This document shows, piece by piece, positions 27,859 through 37,325 of a stretch of 64,000 nt of DNA. Within the stretch, counting starts at the first letter, position 1; every line of letters starts with the position of its first letter. Location of the stretch: positions 1 through 64,000 of the forward strand of contig NZ_SEBR01000001.1 in NCBI RefSeq assembly GCF_004295795.1. Direction: 5' to 3'. The stretch comes from Flavobacterium sp. (GTDB taxonomy: Bacteria > Bacteroidota > Bacteroidia > Flavobacteriales > Flavobacteriaceae). The notes beneath the pieces were generated by a model. The model was not told where the DNA came from. It did not search any database and saw only the letters and a list, made by a program, of their open reading frames with translations. The translations under genes and the position numbers were made by a program.

Positions 27859-28659
27859 ATGACAGCACACGAGATTGATTACGAGATTTTTGGCGAAGAA
27901 ATGCAGTATGTCGAGATCGAACTCGATCCGCAGGAAGTCGTCGTGGCCGAAGCCGGAAGTTTCATGATGATGGAAAACGGCATCCAGATGCAAACGATTT
28001 TCGGAGATGGAAGCCAGCAACAATCGGGCTTTATGGGCAAAATACTGTCTGCGGGAAAACGCATGCTCACGGGCGAAAGTCTGTTCATGACGGCTTACCA
28101 AAACCAAAATGTGATGAAGGCCAAAGTGAGTTTCGCCTCGCCTTATCCTGGGAAAATCGTTCCGCTCGATCTGCGTCGGCACAATGGAAAATTCATCTGC
28201 CAGAAAGATGCATTTTTGTGCGCGGCGAAAGGCGTTTCCGTAGGGATCGAATTCTCCAAAAAACTCGGACGCGGTCTTTTCGGAGGCGAAGGTTTCATCA
28301 TGCAAAAACTCGAAGGCGACGGAATGGCATTCGTACACGCGGGCGGAACATTGGCCAAAAAAGAACTTGGCGCCGGCGAAGTTCTGAAAGTCGACACGGG
28401 TTGTATCGTCGGGTTCGAGCAAACGGTCGATTATGACATCGAGTTCATCGGCGGAATCAAAAACTCTATTTTTGGAGGCGAAGGCTTGTTTTTTGCGACG
28501 CTACGCGGACCTGGAACCGTTTACGTGCAATCGCTTCCGTTTAGCCGTTTGGCCGACAGGATCATCGCTTCGGCACCGCGATCTGGCGGAAGCAACCGCG
28601 AAGAAGGAAGCATCTTGGGCGGACTCGGGAATTTGCTCGACGGCGACAATCGTTTCTGA
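27859..28659 (+). CDS. TIGR00266/AIM24-family protein
   Basis: The chosen ATG 27859 gives 266 residues starting [20 protein letters not shown], the expected start of the family; an ATG at 27778 would add 27 atypical residues. The Gly-rich repeated pattern ([51 protein letters not shown]) is the triple beta-helix core of AIM24 proteins. The C-terminus is Gly/Ser-rich and flexible. Bacterial members have no agreed biochemical function. A terminator follows closely. Confidence 0.9.
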   Translation: MTAHEIDYEIFGEEMQYVEIELDPQEVVVAEAGSFMMMENGIQMQTIFGDGSQQQSGFMGKILSAGKRMLTGESLFMTAYQNQNVMKAKVSFASPYPGKIVPLDLRRHNGKFICQKDAFLCAAKGVSVGIEFSKKLGRGLFGGEGFIMQKLEGDGMAFVHAGGTLAKKELGAGEVLKVDTGCIVGFEQTVDYDIEFIGGIKNSIFGGEGLFFATLRGPGTVYVQSLPFSRLADRIIASAPRSGGSNREEGSILGGLGNLLDGDNRF

Positions 28660-28675
28660 GAAACATCGGTAAAAT

Positions 28676-28709
28676 AAAAAAGCGCCTCCAAATCGAGAGG
28701 CGCTTTTCG
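28676..28709. terminator. Bidirectional terminator after AIM24-family gene
   Basis: AAAAGCGCCTC-CAAATC-GAGAGGCGCTTTT is a strong hairpin with A and T tracts on either side. It also serves the converging lipoprotein gene that ends at 28728. Confidence 0.85.
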
Positions 28710-28727
28710 TTTGTGGTATTCGGTAAA

Positions 28728-29294
28728 TTATTCTACGATGACCGGAAAAGTCACCTGAACATCAGTTTCTCCGCCGGCGTTTGTGATGTCGCCATTCGCA
28801 ACGCCTTGAGCCGATTTGTCCGGTTGGTGACGCAAAACGACAGTCAAATTTCCGGTTGCGGCAGCCGTTGTAGTAAACGTAAAATTCACACCAATCGGAT
28901 GCGCATTTCCATCAAAAGGCGCGGCATAAGCCGTTGTTCCGATGTTGTTCGTCGCGCTGAAGAAAAACTGGTGATCGAGCGCTTCCTCGATGATTTCGGC
29001 TGTGATGCTTTCGGCCGGAGTTGTGGTTTCGTTTAGCAAATCAAGGCTTCCGCTGTAAACCGTGTTTGTGGCGAGATTTCCAGAAACCGTTATCACAGGC
29101 GCGGTCGGTCCGTCTCCGTCGAGATCGCGAGAGGTGAAAACGATCGGCGTTCCACCGGCTTGTGGCGTCAAAGTTGCGATTATCGTCGTGATTACTTCTT
29201 CTTCGTTTACAGGCGCGCTCGTGTTGTCGTCTGAGCTGCAAGAAGCTATAAAAAGTGCGAAAATTCCAAATGGCAAAAATTTCAATGTTTTCAT
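28728..29294 (-). CDS. Putative lipoprotein downstream of TonB-dependent receptor
   Basis: The 188-residue protein has a lipoprotein signal (MKTLKFLPFGIFALFIASCS, lipobox Cys at 19) and a beta-rich mature part with acidic residues (TSRDLDGDGPTAPVITVSG and HQFFFSATNNIGTTAYAAPF). Similar small lipoproteins next to TonB-dependent receptors in Flavobacteria are often annotated as type 1 periplasmic binding fold proteins; the assignment is from memory and weak. It starts 18 bp after the receptor gene, so it is likely a surface or periplasmic accessory of the same transporter, possibly a metal or ligand binder. Confidence 0.75.
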   Translation of the reverse strand: MKTLKFLPFGIFALFIASCSSDDNTSAPVNEEEVITTIIATLTPQAGGTPIVFTSRDLDGDGPTAPVITVSGNLATNTVYSGSLDLLNETTTPAESITAEIIEEALDHQFFFSATNNIGTTAYAAPFDGNAHPIGVNFTFTTTAAATGNLTVVLRHQPDKSAQGVANGDITNAGGETDVQVTFPVIVE

Positions 29295-29312
29295 TGTTGT
29301 AAGATTTGTGCG

Positions 29313-31694
29313 TTAAAAATTAAATTTTAGTTGAAGGGTAAAATTCCTTCCCATGTCGTCTGCATAATAGCGCATGCGGTTCAAGTAGTCGCGATATGCG
29401 GTGTTGGTGAGATTTTGGATGCCGAAAACAATCGTCGTCTTGACTTTCGGAATCGCATCCAAAGAAATTTGCGAGGTAAAATGCAACAGGCTGTAGGCTT
29501 TTGGCGGACGGCTGATCTGAACCAAAACCGGAGTCGGATTTCCGTCTACCAAAACATCGGCAGTGAAATCGTTGTTTGGATATTGGTTCTGGAAAAACAC
29601 CCATTCATGGCGCAATCCAACCGAAAATTCGCTCCATTCCTTCTTCTTGAACGAAATCCCATTGTTCCAGTTGGCCGGAGGCATGTCGATCAAAGGCTTT
29701 CCGGAATCGAGATTTTTTCCGTAGACGTACGCAAAAGTCGAGTGGTAGTTTAAATTCTTGAGAAAATCCCAGTCGACAGTGACGTCTATTCCCGTCAATC
29801 TCGCATCCGCCTGACGGTATTCCCAAACCGGGAAAGCGCCGCGGATCGTGTATTCCAAACCTGTCGGCTGCAAATACATGAAGTCTGATATTTGGTTTAT
29901 GTACGGATTGATCTCGATCGCCAATTTATCGGTTGCATAAGAAAAAGTCGTCGAAGCTTTGACCGAAGTTTCCTGCTTCAGACGCAAATCGCCAAGTTCG
30001 ATCTGACCTGTCGCGTGGTGCAATCCGTCGCTAAAAAGTTCGGACGGATTCGGGTTGCGACGCGCCAAGGAAACATTGACGAACCAATTCAGATTTTCGC
30101 CCAATTTGTACTTGGAACCCGCGCTCGCCGAAAGATTGTGATACGTAAAAACCGGATTGGTCTTCCATTGCGTACCGAAATCGCCCGTGATGAAATGCGC
30201 GAAATCCTGGTCGTAACCACGCTCGTTCCAACGTGATTTGAGGTAGAATTTTGTCGCATCGACGTGGCTGTAATCGTAGCGCAGTCCGGCTTCCAGACGC
30301 CATTTATCCGAAACATCGTAAGCCGAAGTTACATAAGCGCCCAAGTCGATTTTGTCATAATCCGGAATCAAAGGCCGAACGCCCGTGTCGATGCTCGCGA
30401 CATTGTTTTGGTAAGAACCCGAAATTCCGGTTTTGAAACGCAGGTTTTTTGATTTGTCCGACGTAAAATCGATCAATAGCGAATGTGTCGCCAAATCGAG
30501 ATCCAGAGCCGCGCGGTTCGCATTGTCGCCGCGTCTCACGTCATATTCCAGACGGTTGTTGAACTGAAACGAATATTGCGCGTCAAGTCGTCCGTGATGC
30601 CAATCCCGATAATAATTGAGCTTGGCCAAATGGTGTTGCACCTGCTGTTTTGGAGATGAAATATCGTGCGTATAGTCGTTCATCACCGCGGGTTGACCGT
30701 TGTTGATCGCGTTGACCAAATCGGTTATGTTTCCGATGTGAGACGCTCGCAAAATCCCGATCTCGGCGTTGTAATAACTGTAAAAAGCGTCAAAACCCGA
30801 GTGTTCGCCTTTAAATCCGAAACCTGCCGAAAAATTCTTCTCGCGGATTCCGGTGTTCGACAAAACATAATCGGGCGCTTCGAGATCGCCGAGATACTTG
30901 AGCGTGCCCTGGACTTTCCAGTTCCATCCGTTTTTGTAGCCTTTGAAAACGGACGATGACGCGCTTCCGCCTTGACCGTTCGTGGCCGCGTTCAAAATTG
31001 CGCGTCCATAGAGCGTATCCTTTATCGGAATCTTGGGCGGATCGACTATGATCACACCGCCAATAGCATCGCCTCCGTATTGCAAACCCGCCGCGCCTTT
31101 CACGACAGCGACAGATCCGGCCGTGTTCACGTCAAGATTGGGTGCGTGTTCCAAACCCCATTGTTGGTCTTCGAGGCGTACGTTGTTGTTGATCACGAGA
31201 ACGCGGTTCGAATGCAGTCCGTTTATGACTGGTTTCACGATTGTGCTGCCTGTTTTCAAAGACGAAACGCCGCTGATTTCCTTGACAAGGTCGCCCAAAG
31301 AAGCATTGCTGTAATTTTCGATCTGTGCCGATTTCAAAGTCTGTCTGGGTTGCGTGTTCGCGTTGGACGTTCCGCTCGAGACGACGACTTCAGACAAAGC
31401 CGAGACATCGATCTGCAACACGAAATCGACCATTTGGTCTGACGCTACCAAAATCGTTTTTGACTCCGATTCGTATCCGACAAAAGAAGCCGAAACAGTG
31501 TGTTTTCCCTGAGGCAAACTGATGGAGAAAATTCCGCTTTTGTCGGCGTTGACGTAGGCGTTTCCTACATGGATGTGGCATCCGGCAAGAATTTCCCCAT
31601 TGCTTGAAGTCACGCGTCCGGAAACGGTGAATTGTGCAAATAACGCGCTCTTGGCTCCCAAAAACAGGAACGCAAGCGCCAAATACATACGCAT
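29313..31694 (-). CDS. TonB-dependent receptor, probably for a metal ion
   Basis: The 793-residue outer membrane receptor begins with a signal peptide, then a carboxypeptidase-regulatory-like N-terminal domain (about 22-100; VSGRVTSSNGEILAGCHIHV). A plug follows (about 110-220; SGVSSLKTGSTIVKPVINGL and AGLQYGGDAIGGVIIVDPPK), then a 22-strand barrel ending LQLKFNF. The plug sequence HSNRVLVINNNVRLEDQQWG resembles ZnuD-type receptors, and barrel loops contain His residues. A His/Cys-rich small protein gene lies just upstream and a lipoprotein gene just downstream. Zinc, copper or a metal chelate is the likely cargo, by inference. Confidence 0.9.
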   Translation of the reverse strand: MRMYLALAFLFLGAKSALFAQFTVSGRVTSSNGEILAGCHIHVGNAYVNADKSGIFSISLPQGKHTVSASFVGYESESKTILVASDQMVDFVLQIDVSALSEVVVSSGTSNANTQPRQTLKSAQIENYSNASLGDLVKEISGVSSLKTGSTIVKPVINGLHSNRVLVINNNVRLEDQQWGLEHAPNLDVNTAGSVAVVKGAAGLQYGGDAIGGVIIVDPPKIPIKDTLYGRAILNAATNGQGGSASSSVFKGYKNGWNWKVQGTLKYLGDLEAPDYVLSNTGIREKNFSAGFGFKGEHSGFDAFYSYYNAEIGILRASHIGNITDLVNAINNGQPAVMNDYTHDISSPKQQVQHHLAKLNYYRDWHHGRLDAQYSFQFNNRLEYDVRRGDNANRAALDLDLATHSLLIDFTSDKSKNLRFKTGISGSYQNNVASIDTGVRPLIPDYDKIDLGAYVTSAYDVSDKWRLEAGLRYDYSHVDATKFYLKSRWNERGYDQDFAHFITGDFGTQWKTNPVFTYHNLSASAGSKYKLGENLNWFVNVSLARRNPNPSELFSDGLHHATGQIELGDLRLKQETSVKASTTFSYATDKLAIEINPYINQISDFMYLQPTGLEYTIRGAFPVWEYRQADARLTGIDVTVDWDFLKNLNYHSTFAYVYGKNLDSGKPLIDMPPANWNNGISFKKKEWSEFSVGLRHEWVFFQNQYPNNDFTADVLVDGNPTPVLVQISRPPKAYSLLHFTSQISLDAIPKVKTTIVFGIQNLTNTAYRDYLNRMRYYADDMGRNFTLQLKFNF

Positions 31695-31749
31695 GGTAAA
31701 AGGATTGAATGTGAATTTGTCCCGATTCTGGAATCGGATTTAGGTCAAA

Positions 31750-32127
31750 TCAACATTCTGAAGGCGGCCCGCGATGGGCGAAAAGGCTTCCTACGAAATA
31801 AGAAGTGATTTCTTTTGATCGGAAGTAAGAATATTCCTGATGGATCTCGGTTCTTTGGATGGGAATGCGAACCGTTTCCGAACCTATGAATCCGCTAAAA
31901 TTGAAGTGGCAAACAAAACAATTGTCATCTTTGTGATGTTGGTGCGACAATTCGTGTTTGGAATCGGTTTGGACGTGATGGCATTTTGGCGTCTGGAATT
32001 CTTCGACGATATGTTCAACCGAATGCACCGATTGGAACACGACCGAGAAAAGCACGGCCGCGACGGCGAAAAGATTGTATATAGCGAATTTTGACTTCAA
32101 GGCGGTAAAGTTAGCCACGGACGGCAC
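31750..32127 (-). CDS. Small His/Cys-rich membrane or exported protein of metal-uptake cluster
   Basis: The protein of up to 125 residues has one hydrophobic segment (about 17-36; YNLFAVAAVLFSVVFQSVHS) that may be a signal or membrane anchor. A metal-binding-like stretch follows, with the motifs KCHHVQTDSKHELSHQHHKD and CFVCHF. The start shown is GTG 32127; a TTG at 32100 (giving LKSKFAIYNLF..) is also plausible because a -7-like TAACTTTA lies between them. It precedes the TonB receptor by 55 bp on the same strand. The His/Cys cluster suggests periplasmic metal binding; a precise function is not known. Confidence 0.7.
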   Translation of the reverse strand: MPSVANFTALKSKFAIYNLFAVAAVLFSVVFQSVHSVEHIVEEFQTPKCHHVQTDSKHELSHQHHKDDNCFVCHFNFSGFIGSETVRIPIQRTEIHQEYSYFRSKEITSYFVGSLFAHRGPPSEC

Positions 32128-32177
32128 GAATAAACCCTAATATTTTGTGAAAATTAGTAGCGTCCGCGGCTCGAATG

Positions 32178-33167
32178 TTACACGAGGTTGTTAGCGACCA
32201 AGTATTCAGCGATTTGGACAGCGTTCGTCGCCGCGCCTTTTCTGAGGTTATCGGCCACAATCCACATGTTCAACGAATTTGGCTGGCTTTCGTCGCGTCT
32301 TATTCTTCCTACGAAAACTTCATCCTTTTGGTGCGCGAACAAAGGCATCGGATACTCGAAAGCGTCGATATTGTCCTGAACGATGATTCCAGGCGTTTCC
32401 GATAGGATTTTTCGAACATCGGCAACTTCATAATCGTTCTCGAACTCGATGTTGACCGACTCGCTGTGGCCGCCCATAACCGGCAAACGCACGGCTGTCG
32501 CGGTGACGTGAATCGAATCGTCCGACAGGATTTTCTTGGTTTCGCGTGTCATTTTCATTTCCTCTTTGGTGTAACCGTTGTCTTCGAACACATCGATTTG
32601 AGGAATGATGTTTTGGTGGATCTGGTACTTGTAAGCTTTCTCGCCTTCGATTCCGGCATATTCGTCCTGCAATTGCTTCACGGCTTTCACGCCCGTTCCC
32701 GTAACCGATTGGTAAGTGGAAACGACCACGCGTTTGATCGTGTATTGCTTGTGAAGTGGCGCGAGAGCCAAAACCATCTGTATCGTCGAGCAGTTCGGGT
32801 TGGCGATGATTTTGTCGTCTTTTGAAAGTTCCGATGCGTTGATTTCGGGTACGACCAATTTCTTGCCCGGATCCATTCGCCACGCCGACGAATTGTCGAT
32901 TACGGTCGTTCCTGCCGCTGCAAAAATCGGAGCCCATTCTTTTGAAGTGTCGCCGCCCGCCGAGAAGATCGCGATTTCGGGTTTCATGTCGACCGCCGTC
33001 TGCATGCCTACGACCTTGAATTTCTTGCCCTTGAACTCGATTTCCTTTCCAACCGATTTCTCGGATGCGACCGGAATCAACTCGGTAATCGGGAAATTTC
33101 TTTCAGACAAGACTTGTAGCATGACTTCGCCTACCATTCCGGTAGCGCCTACGACGGCAACTTTCAT
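32178..33167 (-). CDS. asd: Aspartate-semialdehyde dehydrogenase
   Basis: Asd makes L-aspartate semialdehyde for lysine/diaminopimelate, threonine and methionine. The 329-residue length is normal. The NADP-binding start is MKVAVVGATGMVGEVMLQVL. The catalytic cysteine is Cys126 in ANPNCSTIQMV, and the conserved histidine lies in MGGHSESVN. It is the last gene of a minus-strand run with tdk, murF-alr and mscL, all linked to cell wall or nucleotide supply, but a 440-bp gap with repeats separates it from mscL, so it may have its own promoter. Confidence 0.96.
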   Translation of the reverse strand: MKVAVVGATGMVGEVMLQVLSERNFPITELIPVASEKSVGKEIEFKGKKFKVVGMQTAVDMKPEIAIFSAGGDTSKEWAPIFAAAGTTVIDNSSAWRMDPGKKLVVPEINASELSKDDKIIANPNCSTIQMVLALAPLHKQYTIKRVVVSTYQSVTGTGVKAVKQLQDEYAGIEGEKAYKYQIHQNIIPQIDVFEDNGYTKEEMKMTRETKKILSDDSIHVTATAVRLPVMGGHSESVNIEFENDYEVADVRKILSETPGIIVQDNIDAFEYPMPLFAHQKDEVFVGRIRRDESQPNSLNMWIVADNLRKGAATNAVQIAEYLVANNLV

Positions 33168-33328
33168 AATGTTGTGGTTTTGGATTGTTCGGCAAAAGTA
33201 GTGAAAGTTCGCAAGTTGGCGATTGGCTTATGCAATCTTCCGATGGATTCTTGACTTTTTGCTTGTGGAACTTTTTGCAGATTTATGCTAGTTGTGGTTG
33301 GGTTTTGTCAAGAGGTTTCGCGCGCGCC

Positions 33329-33362
33329 AGACCTAACAAATCTTTAAAGATTTGTTAGGTCT
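33329..33362. repeat. Perfect 34-bp palindrome
   Basis: Two 17-base arms are exact reverse complements with no loop. The left arm is AGACCTAACAAATCTTT. Hairpins built on AGACCT(A/G).. also occur at 41786-41817. It could act as a terminator, a repeat-family unit or a binding site. Confidence 0.8.
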
Positions 33363-33408
33363 AAAAACCTGTCGGTTTCAAAAATAAGTTCATCTGCCGA
33401 AATCCAAT

Positions 33409-33423
33409 TACAGATTTTCTGTA
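33409..33423. repeat. Palindromic element TACAGATTTTCTGTA (second isolated copy)
   Basis: This copy is followed by GTTTTTGTTAAA, very like the bases after the last array copy (42258-42272, GTTTTTGTCAAA). An AAACCTGTCGGTTT hairpin precedes it by about 30 bp, as hairpins precede the copies in the 104-bp array. It therefore looks like a degenerate single unit of the same element. Confidence 0.75.
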
Positions 33424-33543
33424 GTTTTTGTTAAATCGTCAAGCTATGAAACAAAATCCCGCTGTACTAAAAACTTTCTAATTGGCATTACTAAAGGAAG
33501 TCGTTTTTTAGCTTAACACGGGTAAAATCCAGCAACCAAAGCC

Positions 33544-33575
33544 CAAAAAAAGACCACGCCTTTCGAGCGTGGTTT
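33544..33575 (-). terminator. Terminator after mscL
   Basis: On the minus strand the hairpin CCACGC-TCGAAA-GCGTGG is followed by CTTTTTTT. It lies 34 bp after the mscL stop. Confidence 0.8.
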
Positions 33576-33608
33576 AGTGAATATGTAGTGTAGCTAACGG
33601 TAACTTTT

Positions 33609-33995
33609 TTACGGACGGCTTTTCAAAGCGTCGCGGATTTCCATGAGAAGTTTTTCTTCGTTGCTTGGCGCTGGTGGCGCGGCTGGCACATCGGCTTCTT
33701 TTTTACGGGTTGAATTGATGCCTTTGATGATCAGGAACAAAACAAAAGCCACGATAACGAAGTTGATCACGGCCGACAGGAAGTTTCCGTACTTAACCGT
33801 TCCGAAAAGCGTCAGGTCGCCGATTTTTTCAAGATTCGCCGCTTCGAGCGCAGGTTTCAAGATCAAAGGTGTGATGACGTCTTCGATCAAAGACGTGACG
33901 ATTTTTCCAAAGGCTGCGCCAATGATGACACCAATCGCAAGATCGACGACATTGCCTTTCATGGCGAAAGCTTTAAATTCTGAAATGAATCCCAT
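33609..33995 (-). CDS. mscL: Large-conductance mechanosensitive channel
   Basis: MscL opens under membrane tension and releases solutes after osmotic downshock. The 128-residue length is typical. The first helix is [20 protein letters not shown], followed by VITPLILK. The second helix is [20 protein letters not shown], and the C-terminal bundle is charged. It is preceded by murF-alr on the same strand (69 bp gap) and followed by a terminator. Confidence 0.96.
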   Translation of the reverse strand: MGFISEFKAFAMKGNVVDLAIGVIIGAAFGKIVTSLIEDVITPLILKPALEAANLEKIGDLTLFGTVKYGNFLSAVINFVIVAFVLFLIIKGINSTRKKEADVPAAPPAPSNEEKLLMEIRDALKSRP

Positions 33996-34064
33996 AGTTC
34001 GTTTGTTTTAGATTACTCCGACTAAATTACCCAAAATTATTTTAACAGTTGGGAATTGATGCGA

Positions 34065-36509
34065 TTATTCGCGATAGAAAACCCGCTTTACACGTTGGGA
34101 AATGCTCGTAAGTATCTCATACGGAATGGTTTTGAGTTGTTTGGCCATGTAGACCACACTTGGATCTTCGCCAAAAATCACCACGGGATCGCCTTCCTTG
34201 CATGTAATTCCAGAGACGTCGACCATCAACATGTCCATGCAAATGCTTCCCGTGATAGGCGCTTTTTTGCCATTGACGTTTACGTACCCGATGCCATTTC
34301 CCCAAAGGCGCGAAATCCCGTCGGCGTAACCTATTGGAATCGTGGCGATTTTGGTTTCGTGTTCGGCGGTGAATCTTCGTCCGTAGCCAACGCTGTCGCC
34401 GGCCGGAATCGTGCGAATTTGCGAAAGGATAGATTTCAAGGTGCCGACATTCTCAAGGTATTTTTGTTCCGACGCATCGTTAGAAACGCCGTAAAGCCCG
34501 ATCCCCAAACGCACCATGTCGAATTGCGCTTCAGTGTAATTGCTGATTCCCGAAGTGTTCAGGATGTGGCGGATCGGGTCGATTCCCAATTGTGCGATCA
34601 TCAATGACGACATTTTCTCGAATAACGCGATCTGTGAAAGCGCGAACGCGTGGTGTTGCAGGTCGTCGCTCGTGGCCATGTGAGACAAAATCGATTTGAC
34701 CTTGACCGATTTGTTTTCCTTCAAGACCGAAATGAGTTCGAGAAGTTGCGGTTCCTCAAAACCCAATCTGTGCATGCCGGTGTCGAGTTTTATGTGGATC
34801 GGATAGTGTTCGAGTTTCTTCTCGTTGGCGATTTTGAGAAACGCTACCAAACCTTTCAGGCTGTAAATTTCGGGTTCGAGTCCGAATTGAATTATCGAGG
34901 CAAAGCTTGTCGATTCCGGATTCATGACCATGATCGGAAGTGAAATGCCTTGGGTTTTGAGCGCAATTCCTTCATCGGCGAAAGCCACGCCCAAATAATC
35001 GACCTTGTGATGTTCGAGCAAACGCGCAATTTCGAAACCGCCGTTTCCGTAGCCGAAAGCTTTGACCATGATCATCATTTTCGTGTCGGGATTCAGTTTC
35101 GACTTGAAGAAATTGAGGTTGTGCGAAATCGCGTTGAGGTTGATTTCCAATACGGTTTCATGCGTCTTTTCTTCCAAAAGCGACACGATTTTCTCGAACC
35201 TGAATTGGCGCGCGCCTTTGACCAGGATCGTTTCGTTCGCGAAATTGAGTTGGTCGAACGCGGCCAAAAACTCGTTCGTCGTATCGAAAGTGATGCAATT
35301 GACAAATTTGTGCCTGAATGCCGAAATGGTTTCCCCAATGCCGATCACGCGGTTGATCTTGTTGGAAATCACGAGTTGGGAAACGCGCGAATAAAGTTCC
35401 TCGTTGGTCAATCCGGACTGGAAAATGTCCGACAGAACCAACGTTTTCTTCTTGTGCTGCTTTTGGGTTTCTAGAAAATCCAAAGCGATTTTCAGCGACT
35501 GGAAATCAGAACTGTAGCTGTCGTCGATTACCGTCGAATTGTGGATGCCTTTCTTGACTTTGAGTCGCATTTCGACCGGGAACAACATCGAAAGCCGGTT
35601 CTTGATCACGTCGTTTTCATATCCGAAATGCAACAAAACCAGCAAACAATGCATGGCGTTCTCGATCGAAGCGTCGTCGCGAAACGGAATTTCGACCTCG
35701 AAAGCGCGCTCGTTCCAGTTTACGGCGACAAAAGTGTGATCGCCCGAAGTTCGCCTCTCGAGAAAAACATCGGCAGATTCGTCTTTGAAACTCCACGAAA
35801 ACCGTTTTGTATCGGGCGGAATAAAAGCCTCGATGGTCTTGTTCAAATTGTAAATCAACAAACTCGAATGCTTGAACAACTTGAGTTTTTCCTTGATTTT
35901 TTGGGCGATGTTCGAAAAACCTTCGTCGTGAGCCGTTCCTATGTTCGTCAAAATCCCGATTGTCGGGGCGATGATTGGTTCGAGATTTTCCATTTCGGAA
36001 ACCGTCGAAATGCCGGCCTCGAAAATCCCCAGATTGTGTTTTTCATTGATCGAAATCACCGAAAGTGGCACTCCGACCTGCGAATTGTAGCTTTTCGGAC
36101 TTCTGATGATATTGAAATCCGGGCCGAGCACAAAGTTCAGCCATTCCTTGACGATCGTTTTGCCGTTGCTTCCGGTAATCCCGATAACCGGAAACTTGAA
36201 ATGATTGCGATACCAGGTCGCGAATTGCTGCAATGCCGCGAGCGTATTGTCGACAACGAGAAAATTCGCCTGATTCCTGACTTCTTCTGGAATGTAGGAA
36301 ACCACGAAATTGACCACGCCGGAATCGATGAGTTCGCCTATGTAGTTGTGAGCGTCGTTATTTGGGCCGGAAAGTGCGAAAAAAAGCGTTTCGGCTCCAT
36401 TTTGCAGCGATCGGCTGTCGATTGAAATGTGCGAAATGAAAGCCACGTCAAATTCCCCGACCCATTTGGCGCCAATGACGGGAATGATATTTTTTAAAGT
36501 CACGTGCAA
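34065..36509 (-). CDS. murF: Bifunctional UDP-MurNAc-tripeptide:D-Ala-D-Ala ligase / alanine racemase
   Basis: This 814-residue fusion is common in Bacteroidetes. The N-terminal part (about 1-445) is MurF-like, with the ATP loop GITGSNGKTIVKEWL near residue 115 and the EAGIS segment. The C-terminal part (about 450-814) is alanine racemase: the PLP lysine lies in MVKAFGYGNGGFE (the usual VKADAYGHG is altered to VKAFGYGNG) and the second catalytic tyrosine in SVGYGRRF. Joining them links D-alanine production with its use in the peptidoglycan stem. The racemase motif change should be noted but is seen in relatives. It starts 6 bp after tdk, so they are co-transcribed. Confidence 0.94.
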   Translation of the reverse strand: MHVTLKNIIPVIGAKWVGEFDVAFISHISIDSRSLQNGAETLFFALSGPNNDAHNYIGELIDSGVVNFVVSYIPEEVRNQANFLVVDNTLAALQQFATWYRNHFKFPVIGITGSNGKTIVKEWLNFVLGPDFNIIRSPKSYNSQVGVPLSVISINEKHNLGIFEAGISTVSEMENLEPIIAPTIGILTNIGTAHDEGFSNIAQKIKEKLKLFKHSSLLIYNLNKTIEAFIPPDTKRFSWSFKDESADVFLERRTSGDHTFVAVNWNERAFEVEIPFRDDASIENAMHCLLVLLHFGYENDVIKNRLSMLFPVEMRLKVKKGIHNSTVIDDSYSSDFQSLKIALDFLETQKQHKKKTLVLSDIFQSGLTNEELYSRVSQLVISNKINRVIGIGETISAFRHKFVNCITFDTTNEFLAAFDQLNFANETILVKGARQFRFEKIVSLLEEKTHETVLEINLNAISHNLNFFKSKLNPDTKMMIMVKAFGYGNGGFEIARLLEHHKVDYLGVAFADEGIALKTQGISLPIMVMNPESTSFASIIQFGLEPEIYSLKGLVAFLKIANEKKLEHYPIHIKLDTGMHRLGFEEPQLLELISVLKENKSVKVKSILSHMATSDDLQHHAFALSQIALFEKMSSLMIAQLGIDPIRHILNTSGISNYTEAQFDMVRLGIGLYGVSNDASEQKYLENVGTLKSILSQIRTIPAGDSVGYGRRFTAEHETKIATIPIGYADGISRLWGNGIGYVNVNGKKAPITGSICMDMLMVDVSGITCKEGDPVVIFGEDPSVVYMAKQLKTIPYEILTSISQRVKRVFYRE

Positions 36510-36515
36510 CGGTGG

Positions 36516-37139
36516 TTATTTTCGGTGCGGATCTTCGGGTGAAGTGCCGGGTTGGTCGTTGTTTTTCCACATAGCCGAAAAAAAGGCCGCGCGGCTCAAA
36601 GGTTCGTATTCTTCGGTTTCTCCTAGCAAAACCAGTCGGTCGGAATCAGATTTCCGGAACGAATAATTCGCCAGATTTCCGGTTCTGGTGCAAACCGCAT
36701 GCACTTTGGTCACGTATTCGGCAGTCGCCATCAAAGCGGGCATCGGCCCAAACGGATTGCCTTTGAAATCCATATCGAGTCCGGCGACGATCACGCGAAT
36801 GCCCTGGTTGGCCAAGTCGTTGCAAACCCTAACAATCTCATCGTCAAAAAACTGGGCTTCGTCAATTCCTACGACATCGCAACCCATTGCCAGGATCGCA
36901 ATATTGGCCGCGGCCGGAACCGGAGTCGAGCGAATCTCGTTCGAATCGTGGGAAACGACCATTTCGTCGTGATAGCGCGTATCGATCGCGGGCTTGAAAA
37001 TCTCGACCTTTTGCTTGGCGAACTGGGCGCGCTTCAAACGCCGGATCAGCTCTTCGGTCTTGCCCGAAAACATCGAACCGCAAATGACTTCTATCCAACC
37101 GAATTGTTCTTTGTGGTTAACTGTATTTTCGAGAAACAT
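36516..37139 (-). CDS. tdk: Thymidine kinase
   Basis: Tdk phosphorylates thymidine in the salvage pathway. The 207-residue protein shows the ATP loop [19 protein letters not shown] near residues 21-39, the DEAQFF motif (about 94-99) and the lasso region ([14 protein letters not shown]). Only one cysteine of the usual zinc-finger set is clear, as in other Bacteroidetes type II enzymes. It is the first gene of the tdk-murF/alr unit and is divergent from the acidic-protein-rsmI pair. Confidence 0.95.
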   Translation of the reverse strand: MFLENTVNHKEQFGWIEVICGSMFSGKTEELIRRLKRAQFAKQKVEIFKPAIDTRYHDEMVVSHDSNEIRSTPVPAAANIAILAMGCDVVGIDEAQFFDDEIVRVCNDLANQGIRVIVAGLDMDFKGNPFGPMPALMATAEYVTKVHAVCTRTGNLANYSFRKSDSDRLVLLGETEEYEPLSRAAFFSAMWKNNDQPGTSPEDPHRK

Positions 37140-37325
37140 TTCGTAATTTTCGCAGTGTAAATGAAACGGTTTTCTTTAATTTGCGGGAGCGGAAACCGTC
37201 GTGAAATTTGTCGTTTTGTGGCTTTCGAGCCGATTCCAAAAGTAGAAAAATTTTGCCAAAGACCGCTTTCCGTCCAAAGAAAATCAAGTTAAGATTACGC
37301 CTTGCCACACCCTAATTTTCCAGTC

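Larger units (their letters stand above)
33168..33608. other. Intergenic region with palindromes between asd and mscL
   Basis: No gene is seen here. The region contains a perfect 34-bp palindrome (33329-33362), an AAACCTGTCGGTTT mini-hairpin, the palindrome TACAGATTTTCTGTA (33409-33423) and the mscL terminator (33544-33575). Confidence 0.7.

Noticed and set aside
36516-37139. Thymidine kinase as broken because of missing zinc cysteines
   Set aside because: Length, ATP loop and DEAQFF motif are intact, and relatives also lack part of the cysteine set.
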